The notes beneath the pieces are model-generated. The model was not told the DNA's origin, did no database searches, and saw only the letters and a list, made by a program, of their open reading frames with translations. Below, one piece after another: positions 22,754-43,569 of a DNA stretch of 64,000 nucleotides; position 1 is the stretch's first letter; each line of letters starts with the position of its first letter. The translations under genes and the position numbers were made by a program. This stretch comes from Hymenochaete sp. R1. Taxonomy: Eukaryota > Basidiomycota > Agaricomycetes > Hymenochaetales > Hymenochaetaceae. The stretch lies in contig JAFREE010000112.1 of the NCBI GenBank assembly GCA_019400425.1, forward strand, positions 19,198 to 83,197, given 5' to 3'.

Positions 22754-23746
22754 ATGGGGAAACACTCTCTGGTCGGACAGAAAGCTCCGGAGCTGTCTAT
22801 ACCGAGCACATCCGATTCTGAGTTCAAGTTTACGCCGGGCGCGGATGCACGGCCAACAATACTTTTCTTTTACCCTGAATCAGGTCAATTGTCCCGGCAG
22901 TCTGCGCTTTGAACCTTCTGACATTGCAGGATTCGCCGATTTCAGGGACTTATGGATGTACTAGAGAAGCATGTCAATTCCAAGCTGCTATAACAGGTGA
23001 GGCAACTTTGCAACAGCTGTGAGCAATCTAATGCGGGCTGGGTTGTGGCGTATCTTCGCGCGACCAGAGGACAAGGATTTTAAGGCAACAGATGCACATG
23101 TCATTGGGGTTAGCCCAGATGGTATTGAAAAACAGCAAAAATTTGTTGAGAAACACAAGCTCACGGTGCGTCTTTTCATTTAAGATAAGAGACTTGACTA
23201 AAGCAAATTACTTTAGTATCCCATCCTCAGTGACAAAGAAGGAACCGCTCGGAAAGCCTACAATGTCAACCGCGGGCTTTTGGGGCTTACTGCGTCAAGT
23301 CAGTGGAGATTCTTGTTTGGCATTCCACATAAACTGATACGAATTGGCATAGGCAGAGTAACCTTTTTGATTGATAAAGATGGCATCATTAGGTGAGCAG
23401 TTCAAGTCAGCGTTCTTAGGATAGAATGGCATTGATCATATCCTTTATCTCTTTCAGGAACGTATTGGATAATACGCTCAACTACTCCGCTCACCATACC
23501 TTCGCGCAGAAGTGGTTGGCTGAAATTAGCAAAGGTAATGAGACTCCCTCATCCAGGGAGGTCGAAACTTCGAAAAATGCACCGGACACTCCAGCTAAAG
23601 GGGTCAATGATGGTGGAGAGAACGCTGAGGCACCCGAGAACAATATTGACGCTGGTGCATCTGTTCTGGTTCCAAGTTCTTCTGGCCCGGAGAGTCCCAA
23701 TGCGGTCCCTCCAGTTTCCTCATCGGTCTCCCAGCTTCCCGCTTAA
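22754..23746 (+). CDS. PrxQ/BCP-type peroxiredoxin
   Basis: Five exons (22754-22883, 22946-22996, 23068-23165, 23217-23392, 23458-23746) give 247 aa. The enzyme reduces hydrogen peroxide and organic hydroperoxides through a reactive cysteine. The thioredoxin-fold core runs from VGQKAPELSIPS through ILFFYPESGTYGCTREACQF to FLIDKDGIIRNVLDN. The pair CTREAC, with peroxidatic and resolving cysteines five residues apart, is the mark of the BCP/PrxQ class (yeast Dot5 type). A Ser/Pro/Glu-rich tail of about 65 residues extends past the core. The metazoan-style AhpC classes are excluded because they have no second cysteine at +5. Divergent from the SUR7/PalI-like gene. Confidence 0.88.
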
Positions 23747-23986
23747 CACCCTAACTCATGTACTCGTGAGAATTGTATTTGTAAATGGCTCTTGTTTGTG
23801 CTCCTGCTGACTGATGACAATGAAATCAACGAATCGGATACTGATTTAAGATTGGATACAGATAGGATTTAAGGTTTTTCGCCGACGATCTAGTGACGTT
23901 GTCGATCTTTATCGGCGACCCTGCAGGTATGGCGTGATCGAGCCTGACCTGACTTGATCCCGCCTTTTCTTCTGTCTCTCTCGCCC

Positions 23987-25588
23987 ATGCAGAACTTTTA
24001 CGACTGTGTTGTTGTGGGTAGTGGTCATGCCGGTTCCTGCGCAGCTCTGTCAGCTGTCGAATCTGGTTGTAAATCTGTCGTCATTCTAGAGAAAGCTCCA
24101 AAAGAATGGGCGGGTGGGAACGGTTACTTCACTGCAGGTGCACATCGGACTGCCCACGGCGGATTGCCAGATTTATCTCCAATAGTATGCAACATAGCTC
24201 CAGAAAAAGCGGCGCTCATAGACCTCGAACCATACTCACCCGATGACTTCTTGGGCGACATCATGAGACTAGGCGATAACAAGCCGGACAGGGCTCTTGT
24301 GGAGGAACTCGTGTACAACTCCCGCGAAGCTGTGGAATGGCTTGCGAAAAACGTCGGAGTCCGGTTCGCGCTCGCTTTCAACAGGCAAGCATACGAAGTA
24401 AACGGCAGGCAGAAGTTCTGGGGTGGTCTCGTCCTCAGTGTAATCGACGGAGGAAAGGGACTAATCGCAGATGACCACGCCGCTCTCGCGAAGGCAGGTG
24501 TTGACATCATCTTCGATACGACCGTGGTACGTCTTCTTATGGACGACAACACGCAGTCTATCTGTGGCGTTCTGGCCGAGAAGGGAGGCAATGAAGTGAA
24601 ATTTTATTCCAATGCGGTCATATTAGCGTGTGGCGGATTTGAAGCAAGCAAAGAACTTCGTAGTCAATACCTCGGGAAACAATGGATCAATGCAAGAGTA
24701 AGCTCCCTTATCAGTGTGAAGCTATTTCCCTGCGTCTAATCGTGATAGGTTCGCGGTACTCCTTACAACACCGGAGACGGTTTGGCTTTGGTAAGAGCTG
24801 TTGGTGCCAGTCTCACGGGTGATTGGAGCAACACGGCTTGTCATAGCACTTGCTGGGACGCAAACGCTCCTCCTGATTCCGGTGACAGATACCTAAGCAA
24901 CCAGTATACGAAGTCTGGCTATCCCCTTGGCCTGATGCTCAACGTAAAAGGCAAGAGGTTTGTAGACGAGGGCGTAGACTTTCGAAACTATACCTACGCA
25001 AAGTTCGGCCATGCTATCCTTGCGCAACCGGATGGAATAGCGTTTCAGGTGTACGATTCCCACGTAACACGCTGGCTTCGGACAGAAGAGTATTCGGAAG
25101 ATGTCGTAAAATGGACGACCGCGGAAAGCTTGAAGGAACTCGCCGAGAAGCTTGTGGACGATGGATTACGAGATCCCGGAGCATTCGTTGACACCATTCG
25201 AAGCTACAACGAGGCAGTCTCCGTGCAACAGAAGCATCGACCTGGGGTTACTTGGGATCCTGCTATCAAGGATGGTCTATCGACCGGACCGGGCTTAGAG
25301 CCACAGAAGAGCAACTGGGCGCTTCCGGTCGATAAGCCGCCGTTTCTCGCAGTCAAGGTTGCCTGCGGTATCACGTTTACATTCGGTGGCGTAGCCATTG
25401 ATCCAAAGACTGCCGGGGTTATTTCAGGAAAGACCGGTCAACCGATCCCTGGCCTCTTCTGCGTTGGCGAGCTCGTTGGCGGATTATACTTCGGAAACTA
25501 CCCCGGAGGAAGCGGATTGACTGCTGGTGCTGTGTTCGGGAGAAAGGCCGGAAGGAATGCTTCTCGATTGGTCAGGAATAATGGTTAA
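23987..25588 (+). CDS. FAD-dependent fumarate reductase/tricarballylate dehydrogenase-like oxidoreductase
   Basis: Two exons (23987-24697, 24749-25588) give 516 aa. The start is the ATG at 23987 (MQNFYDCVVVGSGHAGSCAA), directly at the Rossmann motif GSGHAG; an upstream exon is possible because CATGCAG could also be an acceptor. Further landmarks are the FAD-contacting VILEKAPKEWAGGNGYFTAG, the second dinucleotide motif AVILACGGFEASKEL, GDGLALVRAVGAS, and the C-terminal GLFCVGELVGGLYFGNYPGGSGLTAG, all in the order of the FAD_binding_2 (succinate dehydrogenase/fumarate reductase flavoprotein, TcuA-like) family. No membrane segment is seen, so a soluble enzyme is likely. The substrate cannot be read from the sequence; tricarballylate-dehydrogenase-like is the nearest family by memory. 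Confidence 0.8.
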
Positions 25589-27044
25589 AGACGGGGTATG
25601 GGCAGAAAAAGACCATCGTCAGGATATTTAGATAAATTCGCTTACCACTCATCTGAGTCTAGGTTAGAACCGTTGGACAATGTGAAGCCCACCCGGGTAC
25701 ACCGGTGCAAGAATCGAAGAGATTCAATTCAAATGGTTTAGAGCGCTTGAGAGCACACTGTTCTTCGAATTGGCTCGGCCTTGACGGAATAAACGATCGA
25801 GAAAGCTACGTCGACCATGGTTCTGGCATCGATAGCCACAAATGCCCGTTGCCGCCGTATCCTGCCAACTGACGTGTTTCGAAGAACGGTGCTTTGTCGG
25901 ACGTGTCCCAAAATTGATTTCTTTCCCTCAACGAGTCCTCGTCGGTGACGACGTCCCTCGCCCGAGTCCGATCATACGAATCCCGTTGGCTTGATTGCAA
26001 TTGAATCGGCCAAACGAGATCTCGGAAGTGTGGCTTCTGGCCGGAGAGTAAGTACACATACAGGGTCGTCTGTGGGTCCCGGCTCTGTCGTCAGCGTTGA
26101 GGATTGCCCCACGTGTGGCGCACGCTCGGACAAACGGAGTGTAATCTCGAACTTCACTAGCCTTCCACGACCCAGCTTCTCCATGGCGCACCGCCTCGAA
26201 AGAAGTGGTTGGTTTCACATATACAGAGGAGAATCTATTCACCCGTTTCTATTTTTTCGCTCTCGGATAAATGAACAAAAATTTCGTTTTACCAGAAAAT
26301 TGTTAGCCCTCATCGATCTTTCGTGACGCCTTCGCGAGTCGGCGAATTAAAAAGTCGTCAATGAGCTTGATGCAGCTTCGATTGATTGTTCTACGTTCTA
26401 TGTCGAGCTAATATTCAAGCCGTTGGCTTAGACGAAAATGGAGAACGCGAAATGATACTTTGAGGGGAAAATAGCTTCTACGTGGCACTAGTTTATTGAC
26501 TCGGATTGGTAAGGAGATAAACGGCGTTCGTGATAAACACACTTCGTATATCAATACTTCGAAATCAATACCTTTCTTGCCCTCTTAATGTCGGATATCT
26601 ATGTACTTAAAGGCATTTATAAGTCAGAAAGAGAGTAGACAGCAGACTTTGTTGTTTTACTGTGTATAGATATAAAAAGGGACGAGAGCATACTGTAGTT
26701 TCGTGCAGTAGTGAGACACACGTCGATAGAATCCTGCGCTACAATCAAGAAACTACAAATACAAAAGGGGGGAAATCAGGGAGCGAACTGAGAGGGGGTT
26801 ATTGAAATAGTGATCAAGAAAAAGGAAAAGACCATTCGCAAGATATTGTTTGTGCATCTTGAACGGATTCGTACTCAGGAAAAAGGGGAAATAATGCATA
26901 TGATGTGTATGTACACATGAGCTGAAAATGAATCGTTAGTTGTTGGAGCTCCGGCCGTACTTGCTCAGCCTATGCGAGGGTAGATGTAAGTACTTATGTT
27001 GAGGTGCAATGCGCTGTTCCGTACCACCAAGAGTCAGTGCCAGG
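25589..27044. other. Long convergent intergenic region, no gene recognised
   Basis: About 1.45 kb between the ends of the FAD oxidoreductase and the Zn2Cys6 gene. Small ORFs on both strands (for example 26057-25806 and 25991-26326) overlap each other and show no domain. A TATA-like TATAAAAAG occurs near 26671 without an obvious downstream gene. It probably holds the two 3' untranslated regions and spacer DNA. Confidence 0.45.
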
Positions 27045-28056
27045 TTATGCCTTGGGCGAGCGTAGGCTCAGAGACTCGAACTGTTCGCTCGTACCCGTTG
27101 TAGGAGTGGGTACATGAGCGCTAGAAGGCGACGTCTCCTCAAAACCCTGCTTGCGCGACTTGCACGAACGCATGCGCGAGCCGGGGACCTTGTCGGGTCC
27201 ACGGCGCCTTGGCTTCGCATCATACTCGCACTCTTCGTTACGACGGACACAGTTTGAGCAGGTTGGGCGTCCTGCATCACATCGTATCTTCCGGTTCCGG
27301 CTGGACAGAGTTCAACGGTCAGTATAACTTAGCCATCGAGGTCGATGCATGTCGAGGTACGATACCATTGATGACACGCCATCACAATGCGCTTGGCAGA
27401 CCCCCTACCTTCACTTCCCTGGTTCGCGCTTGGAGGGATAGAGATTGGCGGGAGACCTATGAATCCTCCGCTAGGTCCGATTACATTATCGGAAGTACCG
27501 GGAAGTCGTGAAAGTACCGATGCCCCCGGATGTGAACTATATTCCGGGTGATGTGTAGGGAAGGATGCAGAGGCTTGGTCTGCTGGCTGAGGGGGTCCTG
27601 GGTGTCGATATGGCTGAGGGTTGATGAACTGCGAAGGCGGCCTAGCGAGATGTTCTTGCGCGTACGAGCGAATGGGTGGCAAAGTGGTTGAAGTGTCCAG
27701 ACGCCCTGATTCGCTATAAGACTGCAAGTGGGGCTCGTCTCGACCACGAAAATGGTCCCCTTCAATTCGCTGGGCCCTAAAGTCGTATGTATCATGCACT
27801 GGGTCGTAGACGGTATGACCACCCATGGAATATGCCCTATGTCTGCTCGGATCATGGGTTCCCCTCGCATCGTCCATGTTACTCCTCCTTTCGGTGCTGG
27901 CGTTGGTATGATGGTGATGCACTGGCCAACGGTAAGTTCCTTATCACTATCAAGACAGAAGAATAATCCCTTACTTCTTTCACTGGTCATGGAACTTGAA
28001 TGTCTCTCGCCGAATTGAGAATAAGAGTGAAGATGGTTGAACTCGTCCGGAAGCAT
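27045..28056 (-). CDS. Zn(II)2Cys6 transcription factor with C-terminal zinc cluster
   Basis: Three exons (28056-27984, 27921-27366, 27300-27045) splice to 294 aa. The second splice joins ACHQC to RNRKIRCD and so completes the zinc cluster: CHQCRNRKIRCDAG followed by RPTCSNCVRRNEEC, six cysteines in the fungal binuclear-cluster spacing that bind two zinc ions and one DNA half-site. Unusually the cluster is at residues about 205-240 of 294, near the C-terminus, after a His/Pro/Ser-rich disordered region; most fungal members carry it at the N-terminus. A basic segment (KPRRRGPDKVPGSRMR) follows the cluster in place of the common linker. No fungal-specific TF middle homology domain is present. 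Target genes are unknown. Confidence 0.85.
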
Positions 28057-29621
28057 CCAACGTAAATGGTGAGAGGAAGAGCGAAGCGTGTAGATGGGGG
28101 GATCTGTGACCGAAAGGGTGATCCACAGATATAGAAGGCAAACTTATCCAACGACTCCCCGGCTTAAGAATCAATTGTAAGCTTCCAACTCAATACAAGA
28201 ATAAAGAAGAGGCTACGACTACGAGTGATCGAAATGCTAGATAGCACTGATTCGCGGAAAGATGTAGAAATTAAATAGTCAATGAAGGGGTGGTCCTTAC
28301 CCTCAAGCTCAGACGCGGCTACAGTTTAAATAGTGCCCTTCAAAAGAGACAAAATGTCTTGGCCAGCTGACCAAGGTCTGTTAAAGGCTACGAAGTTCGA
28401 CGGTCGGGTCTGTTAACTATTGTGGAGAGAAGGCGGAAACAGTAAGGGCATTTTGTCCCAAAAAAAAAAGAGAAGATGTTAGACTCACCAATGGGTTTTA
28501 ATGCTTTCGGAAGGTCGCTGGATATTGAAAATGCAATACCGAGTCAGCTCAAAGGGGAACTCCACCGTTCTTGCCAGATGACAGCGAACGTCAGCCAGAC
28601 CCAGAAGGAAAGAAATGGGACTGCGATTGATGATGGCCGAGATTCCCTCTACGTCAAAGCATGAGTTCAGTGACGACGGGGCGTAGTACGTTGACAGAGA
28701 ATAAGAGTGGCGTCTGTGTACTAAATACGCTTTTTTGCAGAGTCGGCCGTCGCGTACTCGAAGGTCGGATGTTTTTTAACACAGTGGTGAACCGCAAAAG
28801 AAGCTTTTTCCATAGTAAAGCTTAACGGTATCATAGTCGATAGGCGAGTCGTCTCCGAAGTCATCGTAGTTTTGAATGGTGACTGTTTGCTTTACGCATC
28901 CATGTTTTAATTAGTTTGCAAATTTGTATACAAAGCAATCTCAGTCATCGGACTTTCAATAGTAAACATTCTGAAGGAAACTTACCGATTTACCAGGTGA
29001 GTATCTGTTTGACATTTCTAATGCACTTGGGCAGCGCCGAAGTGCTTAGCGCTCTACTAGTCGAGACGGGAAGCACATAGGTGAGACAGGAGCCGAAGGT
29101 ACCATGGCTACATAGATTCCGACGTTGCCTAGGAGCCCAAACCCACATGGCCGTGAGTTGCCGCGAGAGATAATGAAAAAGTAATGGTTAGCTCGGCTCA
29201 CTGATTTTCTGACCTGCAAGGTTTGAGAGAAAGAGCCCAAATCGAGCGAGGAAGGAGACGGTGTTGACTTCGCTTGATGTGATCTACGCGTAGTCGACTC
29301 GGAATCCTCTCTTGACATTGAACTGCTTGAAGTCTTTATTCGCTTCGGTAAGCGCGAGATTGACCAGATTGATTGTTTCTGAATCTCTATTGCTATTGAT
29401 ATAGTCTAGCAGAGCAACCGAAGTGGGTTTCTTGACGCAAAAAAGACGAGGTTGTTGAACTTTCAAAGTCAACAACTTCTAATCCCAGAAACTTTTTTTG
29501 AAAAGAGCAAATGTGAGTCACGTGATAAAAATGCGCCGCCTGGATCGCGTAGTGCCTGCAGTGCGACGCCGCCTTGTACCGGAACGTCGACGACGACGGT
29601 GACGAGGACTCTGATTTGTCC
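28057..29621. other. Divergent intergenic region, 1.57 kb
   Basis: This lies between the start codons of the Zn2Cys6 gene and the PH-domain gene. It may include 5' leader introns of either gene: GTGAGT at 29514 with CAG at 29552 fits a leader intron just before the PH-domain gene. A minus-strand ORF at 29475-29284 and others have no recognisable domain. No RNA gene or repeat was seen. Confidence 0.45.
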
Positions 29622-32600
29622 ATGTCCTCTTCTTCCGTTGACGACGGCGGCAGAGGTCAACTTTCATCTGTTGTACGTCTTGCCTTAGCCGATTGACTCC
29701 GTCGTTGACGACCAATTTTTTGACTTCATCGACAGGAGACCTCAAAGCTGCAGGGCCAAGTGCTGTCCCTGCCTTCCATCATAGCATCCAACTCAGCGAT
29801 CTCACCGCCGTCTTCGCGGCCAGTTTCGCCTGTCACAAAGTCCTTTCGACCATTCTCATCGCAACAGTCAGACCTGACTGCAACTAGTTATCTTGGCAAG
29901 CCAATACATCGGTTTTCAGACGCTCTAACAGGTCTCAACGGACGTCCCCGCACCTTGTCGACCGAAAAAGAATCTCGACCGTCAACCTCTTCGAGACGTA
30001 CAGAGTCCAAACTGCGAGACATTGGAGATGCAGAAAGTTCCTTCGGACTTGGTGAGTTAATAATAATAATTCTGTACAACTATTTGGCATGGTTCCGAAG
30101 GAAAGTGCACGGCTCCGATTCGCTTTGGGCCTCGTCTGTTCCTGTACAAGAGGAATGGTGTGCCTCAGAAGATCTCGTACCATTGTTGTACTTGCTTTTC
30201 TTTCTCCTTCCAACTGGACTTTATAAGTGAGACGACTAATTTTGTATATTTCATGATTAGATGCGGATCCCTTTGCAAAGCATCCCAGTACGTCGGCGAC
30301 AGCCTTATCGACTCGTACAATGGAGCCCAGCTTTGCGCCAGGGGATAATACCTCGAGCAAGAAAAGAGGCAGTCTTCTCCTTGCAGCCACTGATGCTTTT
30401 GGATTCGGCCGGTCAAAGCGGCGGGGCAGGCGCAACTCTGTAGACGAACCAATTCCTCCTACTTCTTTCCCTCACACACGAACGCAATCACAGTCCGTAG
30501 CTCAACAACAACAGCAACGGAAAGTGCTACCTTGGAGAGGAAAGGGCAAGGCAAAAGGACAATGGGCTCTCCAACCGCCGTCTTCTTCGCAGCTTATGTC
30601 AGAAGTCATTGAAATCAGCGCAGCTAATGCGGGCCCAAGCTCAGTCCGAGATGATGAAGACGAATACGAGCGCAGAGAGCGTGACCGTCTACGTGAGGCT
30701 GCGGCCGAGTCCATTGGTATCAGCCCATTATTCAGGGAAGACAATTCTTCAGGGATCGCCAGGAGTGAGCATGAAGTTTTCGAGGATGACGAGACGCAGA
30801 ATGGTGGAGCGACCTCAGCGGATGATATGACGCAAGGTTCAGGCGGGGTGAACGGCTCGAAGACTGAAGTTGCAGAGCCACTTTCGATTCGCCGAACCGC
30901 TCTTGCTTTCGGAAGTAGACATAGCCGGAGTGCCTCACTCACTGGAACACCGACACCTTCACTACTAGGTCATCAGTCATCCTCGTTCATACCAAAAAGC
31001 TCCCTTCCTGCTTCACTCACACAGTCAGATATCCCGCCGTTCCCGTGCACTTTCTCTTCGCTCGTATCGTACGCAGTGAAAACGTCTTCCGCGTCCAAGT
31101 TTTACCCGCATTCAGCCCTTCTTTCCCTTGGGTTTTCCCGGCATTGGAGATCCAGGATACTTGTTTTGACATCTCTTTCGAAGTCAAAAATGTCGTCGGG
31201 TGTTGTGCACTCCATTTCTTGGCCTGAGGACATGGCGAACACGTGTAGGCTGCATCTTTTCAAGTCTTCTAATGCTGATGACAGGGAGCTGGAGCGTTTG
31301 GAGATTCCTAATTCCTCCGCGATAATCAAGGTTGAAGAAGAACTGGCAGGAAAGCGGCACGTGGTCAAAATTGGCGGCGTAGATGTCGGTGGTAGAAAAA
31401 AGGAGTTAAATGAAGAAGAAAGTGGTCAAACTATTTGGTTTATCGCGCCGTCAGATCGAAACGAAGCTCAAAGTTTAGTTGCGGCAGTGAAAGAGGCCGT
31501 TCGTGACCTGAGGTAAGTGTATCATTTTTCTTTCTTTCTTTGTAGGAGTCTATTGCTCATGCGGTCCATTCCCCCCCTTTTTGGTACCCATTGGGACTGA
31601 TATCAAGGTCGGAGAGAATAGGATTTGGCATGTCAACATTTCTTTCGAATTCCTTCGAGTCGAAGGAAGCCGAGTCCCTCATTAATTCTTCCATTCATCA
31701 TGGTCATCAAGACGAGCCATTGTCCATCCAAGAGCTCGGTCGATCGGGGCGATCAGCAAGCCCGACTCCAACGGTTCGTTCCTGGTCAGGTGATGGTAAA
31801 ACTCTCCCGGTGCGCATGGTATCATTGAAGGGCCTTTTCTCTGTTCCAGGGCGAACTCGTTCGATGTCCCATGGCAATGAGCAGAATGACGACTCGCCGA
31901 CCACACCGAATGATGCTTCCTTCTCCTCTCGTGGTGCAATGCTTCTAAATATGATGCGCCCCTCCAATAACCATAATAATAACGGAACGGGGCCGACAGA
32001 TTCCAGATCAGTCCCTCCTTCCCCAGTCGCAGATAGTCACAACAGAGCGGACTTATTCGCCCATCCGGGCGCAATTATCTCGAAAGCAGAATTGCATTCA
32101 GAAAGGTTAAACGGAAAAGAGTACGAGAAACTGAAGCCGGATTGGTATTCCTTTCAAAGCCCAGCAAGAAATAGGGGCGAAGTCCACCCAAGCGCTCAAA
32201 CAGGCCCTTCTCTGTTGCCTCCGCCTCGCGTGAGAAGAACGTGGACGCCTACCCCGACATCGAATTCACCCGTACTCCGTGAGCAGATTCCGGAAGCTCC
32301 TTCGCGGAGGTCTTTCCAAAGCACTGTATCTCTGCGTGGTGCCAGGCTTAGTATGGATGGGAGCAGGAACTCGGTGGACTCGCACAGGGGCGCAAATGGA
32401 ACGCCTAACTCCCAAGATATTCCTTCATCACAGCTACATTCCCGGTCTTCCTCTATTTCGTCATCGATGTCACCGTCCGACCGAGACCAAGCTGTGTCTC
32501 AGTCTCCATCTGGAACGCATCGCATCCGAGCAAGCAAGCTCCCTAAGAAACTAGCACCGCCGGCTGGGCCGCTGCCATCAGTTCCAGTCCCTCCGAATCC

Positions 32601-33609
32601 ATTGGACGATGCATCAGAAGACCACTCTCGCTCTCGCTCAGCTTCTGAACCTACAACAAATACCGCGAATGTTACCTCTACGCATGCTTCCTCCGGGAGA
32701 CGTCTTTCGGCGGCTTCTAATTTCAGTGTGTCCTCTGTTGCCACGAGTCATTCACGTTTGAGCAACTTCAGTACAATGCGTCGTTCGTTATCTTCTAAGC
32801 GTCGTTCGATTCCTCCACCCCCGCGCCCAGCGCCGAATTTTGCCCTTCCTCCGACGCCTCATTATACTGATACCGAGGGCGCGATAGATAAAAATGCCAC
32901 CCCGAGACGGTTATCTTTTCGTGAATCATTATCTAATAGGTCTATAAGATTTTCTAATGCGACTCTCCCTAGTCGGGGTCCACCTCGTCCGCTGGACCCA
33001 TTGCGCCGGAGAAGTTTGAGCAGCGGGGATGACTCTACGAACGGTCTTTCTATCCGCCCTCCAGCGCCCCCACCGTTGGGCCCCTTACCTCCGACGCCGG
33101 ATACCCCGACCACATCCAAATACTCACTTCGAGAGCGCTTGCGAATGAGGAGCACCCCATCAAATCCGTTGGGCTTGCGTGGAGCAACGGGCCCACCGAC
33201 TACCATGCCGGGTTCTCTTCCCCTTGTCACGGTCTCTTCTGTCGCTTCTTTGAGAGCAGCAGCTGACCTAGGAGAACCTATCGTACCCAAGGATTCCGAT
33301 TTCCTCAATATGGACTCAGCCGAGGTGCCTACGCCTTCAACCGATGAGGCAAATTTCTTGAATTTGTCTACCCCAGTCGTATCCAGTCACCCAATAGATT
33401 TTTCTGTTCAGCATCACTCGTCTGGAGAACTTAGTAATAATTCCCCTCCTACTCATGAGATGACGGCCCTTCCACCCCCGCCGCGGCGCGCGCGGGCAGG
33501 TACACTATCTAATGTTGGCGAAGAATCGCATTCCCCTGCCGTTTCCCCCGCTATGGTGGATGGGATTTTGCCTTCATTCCATGCTTTGGAGCAAGTGAGC
33601 ACACTTTAA
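29622..33609 (+). CDS. Large PH-domain protein, mostly disordered
   Basis: Exons 29622-29672, 29736-30051, 30261-31512 and 31608-33609 splice in frame to 1206 aa. The start codon is the weakest point: the frame stays open upstream (reading AALYRNVDDDGDEDSDLS before the chosen Met) to an acceptor at 29552, so a further 5' exon may exist. Residues 1-380 are Ser/Arg-rich and disordered with a Gln run. A PH-like domain spans about 375-540, from PFPCTFSSLVSYAV through HWRSRILVLTS and RHVVKIGG to TIWFIAPSDRNEAQSLVAAV, with a loop insertion that splits the sheet. The rest is Ser/Pro-rich with many RRxS-type sites and poly-Pro stretches, like a cell-cortex or signalling scaffold. Lipid specificity cannot be told. 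Confidence 0.72.
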
Positions 33610-33841
33610 GGTCTTCGCTTTCACTTTCATTTGCTTTCTTATCTTTAGTAATGCTCTCGTTCGTTCATGCACATCGATCTATCGTTCCTTCTTTTGCCTT
33701 AGCCAGTTTACGGATCGGAATTTCTTTTTTCACAGTTCATGTTGTAAAAGTAGCACGATAACATTATTTGGATACATAAGAGAATGACAAAAACAGCAAA
33801 ACAATAAGTCATAAGAAAGGACATCAACGAAATGAAGATTA

Positions 33842-42087
<8,246 letters not shown>

Positions 42088-42297
42088 GGTCGCGGTTTCA
42101 GGCAGAGAGGATGATGAGACTAGAGGAGCTCTGAACGAAGAGACGCTGAGTGAAAGTCTGATGACCAAGCAAGATTTATGTCACAAGGAGTTACTATATG
42201 TGACGTCACGCGCCTTCCCCTCATCTTTGACCCGTAATGGCGGGGTTGCTCTCGCGCACTGGACATGACCTCTGCTATCGTTAACTGATTGACAACA
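42088..42297. promoter_or_regulatory. Compact divergent promoter of PRP8 and the SIKE-like gene
   Basis: Only 210 bp separate the start codons, so both transcripts must start inside it. It contains the palindromic TGACGTCA at 42201-42208, the perfect binding sequence of CRE/ATF-type bZIP factors; whether it is used is inference. Confidence 0.6.
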
Positions 42298-43414
42298 ATG
42301 GCCGTTATGGACGACAGATTCGAAAATGATATTATGAGGCTATGGCAGCTCGTCGTGGAGCTTAGCGACCAACTATCACAAACGAAGCAAGTTGCGAGTT
42401 CATTACACAACGAGACTATCAAGCTCAAGGTACGCGCCAAAGCCTGCCAGATTGCTCGTAATGATAAACAAGTATGATAGGCCCAAGCTCTACATACCGA
42501 GACAGGATTCGTATTTAGGAGGTAAGTATCTTCAAAGGTTGAGTGTAGCCGTGATTGCTAATTAATTGTAGATTCAATACCCACCTTTCACAAGGTGAGC
42601 TGTTGCAGTCGTGGTGTCACTCCCTCCAACCTAAAGAATGCAGAGGAGTATGACAGCGAGTTGGAACGAATGAATACCGACTTAGCCGACGAGAATAGAG
42701 GCCTGCAACATGACAATAAACAGCTCAATGCATTACTGAAGGAATACGAGCAAACACTGGACACGGTTATGTCTTCTTTCCGCAAGCAAGCTGTGAGTTC
42801 TTCATTGTATTTTTGTCGTTGGGCTCGTTACTGACTGTTGGTAACAGCACGATGTCCAACTCCACGAACTTGAAGCCATGCAGCGATACGAGTCTAATCT
42901 TATTGCCGCAGAAACTGTTTCCCTCGATGCCCAACTCGCGTCTGACACTTCCGTCTCAGTCCTCATTGCAGAATGCTCCCGCCTCCTCCGTATGGTCCTC
43001 CGTCTCATGGGTGGCGAAGAACCTACGTCCTCCGAACACTCCCTCATACCTCTTTCAGTAGAAGACGACTATCCCTCAAGTATGTTCGAAACACGGTGTG
43101 CGCCTGAACTCGCAAATCCAGTTCCCGAGGACTGGGCGTTGGAGCGCGAGATCGAACTCGCTCGTCTCGAGCAAGAAAATGCCGAGCTACGTATGCTCTT
43201 GCAAGCCTCTCAGTCCGCCTCGACGTTTTCGTCGCTCCCTCTTTCGTTACCCAAGGTCCCTGTTTCTCGCATTCTATCAGAAATGCCGCGCCGGCGAGTT
43301 TTCAGGCGAGATTATGGACCTGAAGATTCACAAATCATCGAACTCCAGTCCAGTCACTACCGACCGCACGAAGAACATCATGACCTGTTAGCGATGTCTG
43401 AGTCTGCAATGTGA
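42298..43414 (+). CDS. SIKE/FGFR1OP2-like coiled-coil protein (probable STRIPAK subunit)
   Basis: Five exons (42298-42429, 42481-42521, 42572-42594, 42644-42792, 42848-43414) give 303 aa. The conserved block reads SELERMNTDLADENRGLQHD then NKQLNALLKEYEQTLDTVMS, with SFRKQAHDVQLHELEAMQRY after it. This is the pattern of the SIKE/FGFR1OP2 family (ENxxLQxxNKxLxxLLxEYExTLxxVMxxFR). In animals and in filamentous fungi (SCI1 of Sordaria) such proteins belong to the STRIPAK phosphatase-kinase complex that controls cell fusion, fruiting and septation; assignment to STRIPAK here is by family only. The C-terminal half adds a second coiled coil and a basic tail that are less conserved. One exon is just 23 nt. 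Confidence 0.75.
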
Positions 43415-43569
43415 GCCCTTGTCCACAAAGGTTATACCCCTGCACTTATTCTGTCCCCTTCATGATTTAGTATAAATTAATGGTATCAGGTTATGTTATC
43501 ACCGGCCTTTTTATGGAGGATCAATTTGTACTGCAAAGTAACGATCCTAAAATCATGCTGCCTGTCTTA

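Noticed and set aside
25806..26326. Overlapping ORFs on both strands in the 25.6-27.0 kb gap
   Set aside because: They overlap antisense to each other, have no domain and no intron structure, so neither is supported as a gene.
29046..29475. Possible minus-strand two-exon gene (ORFs 29475-29284 and 29318-29046)
   Set aside because: The two frames could not be joined by credible splice sites into a protein with any recognisable motif.
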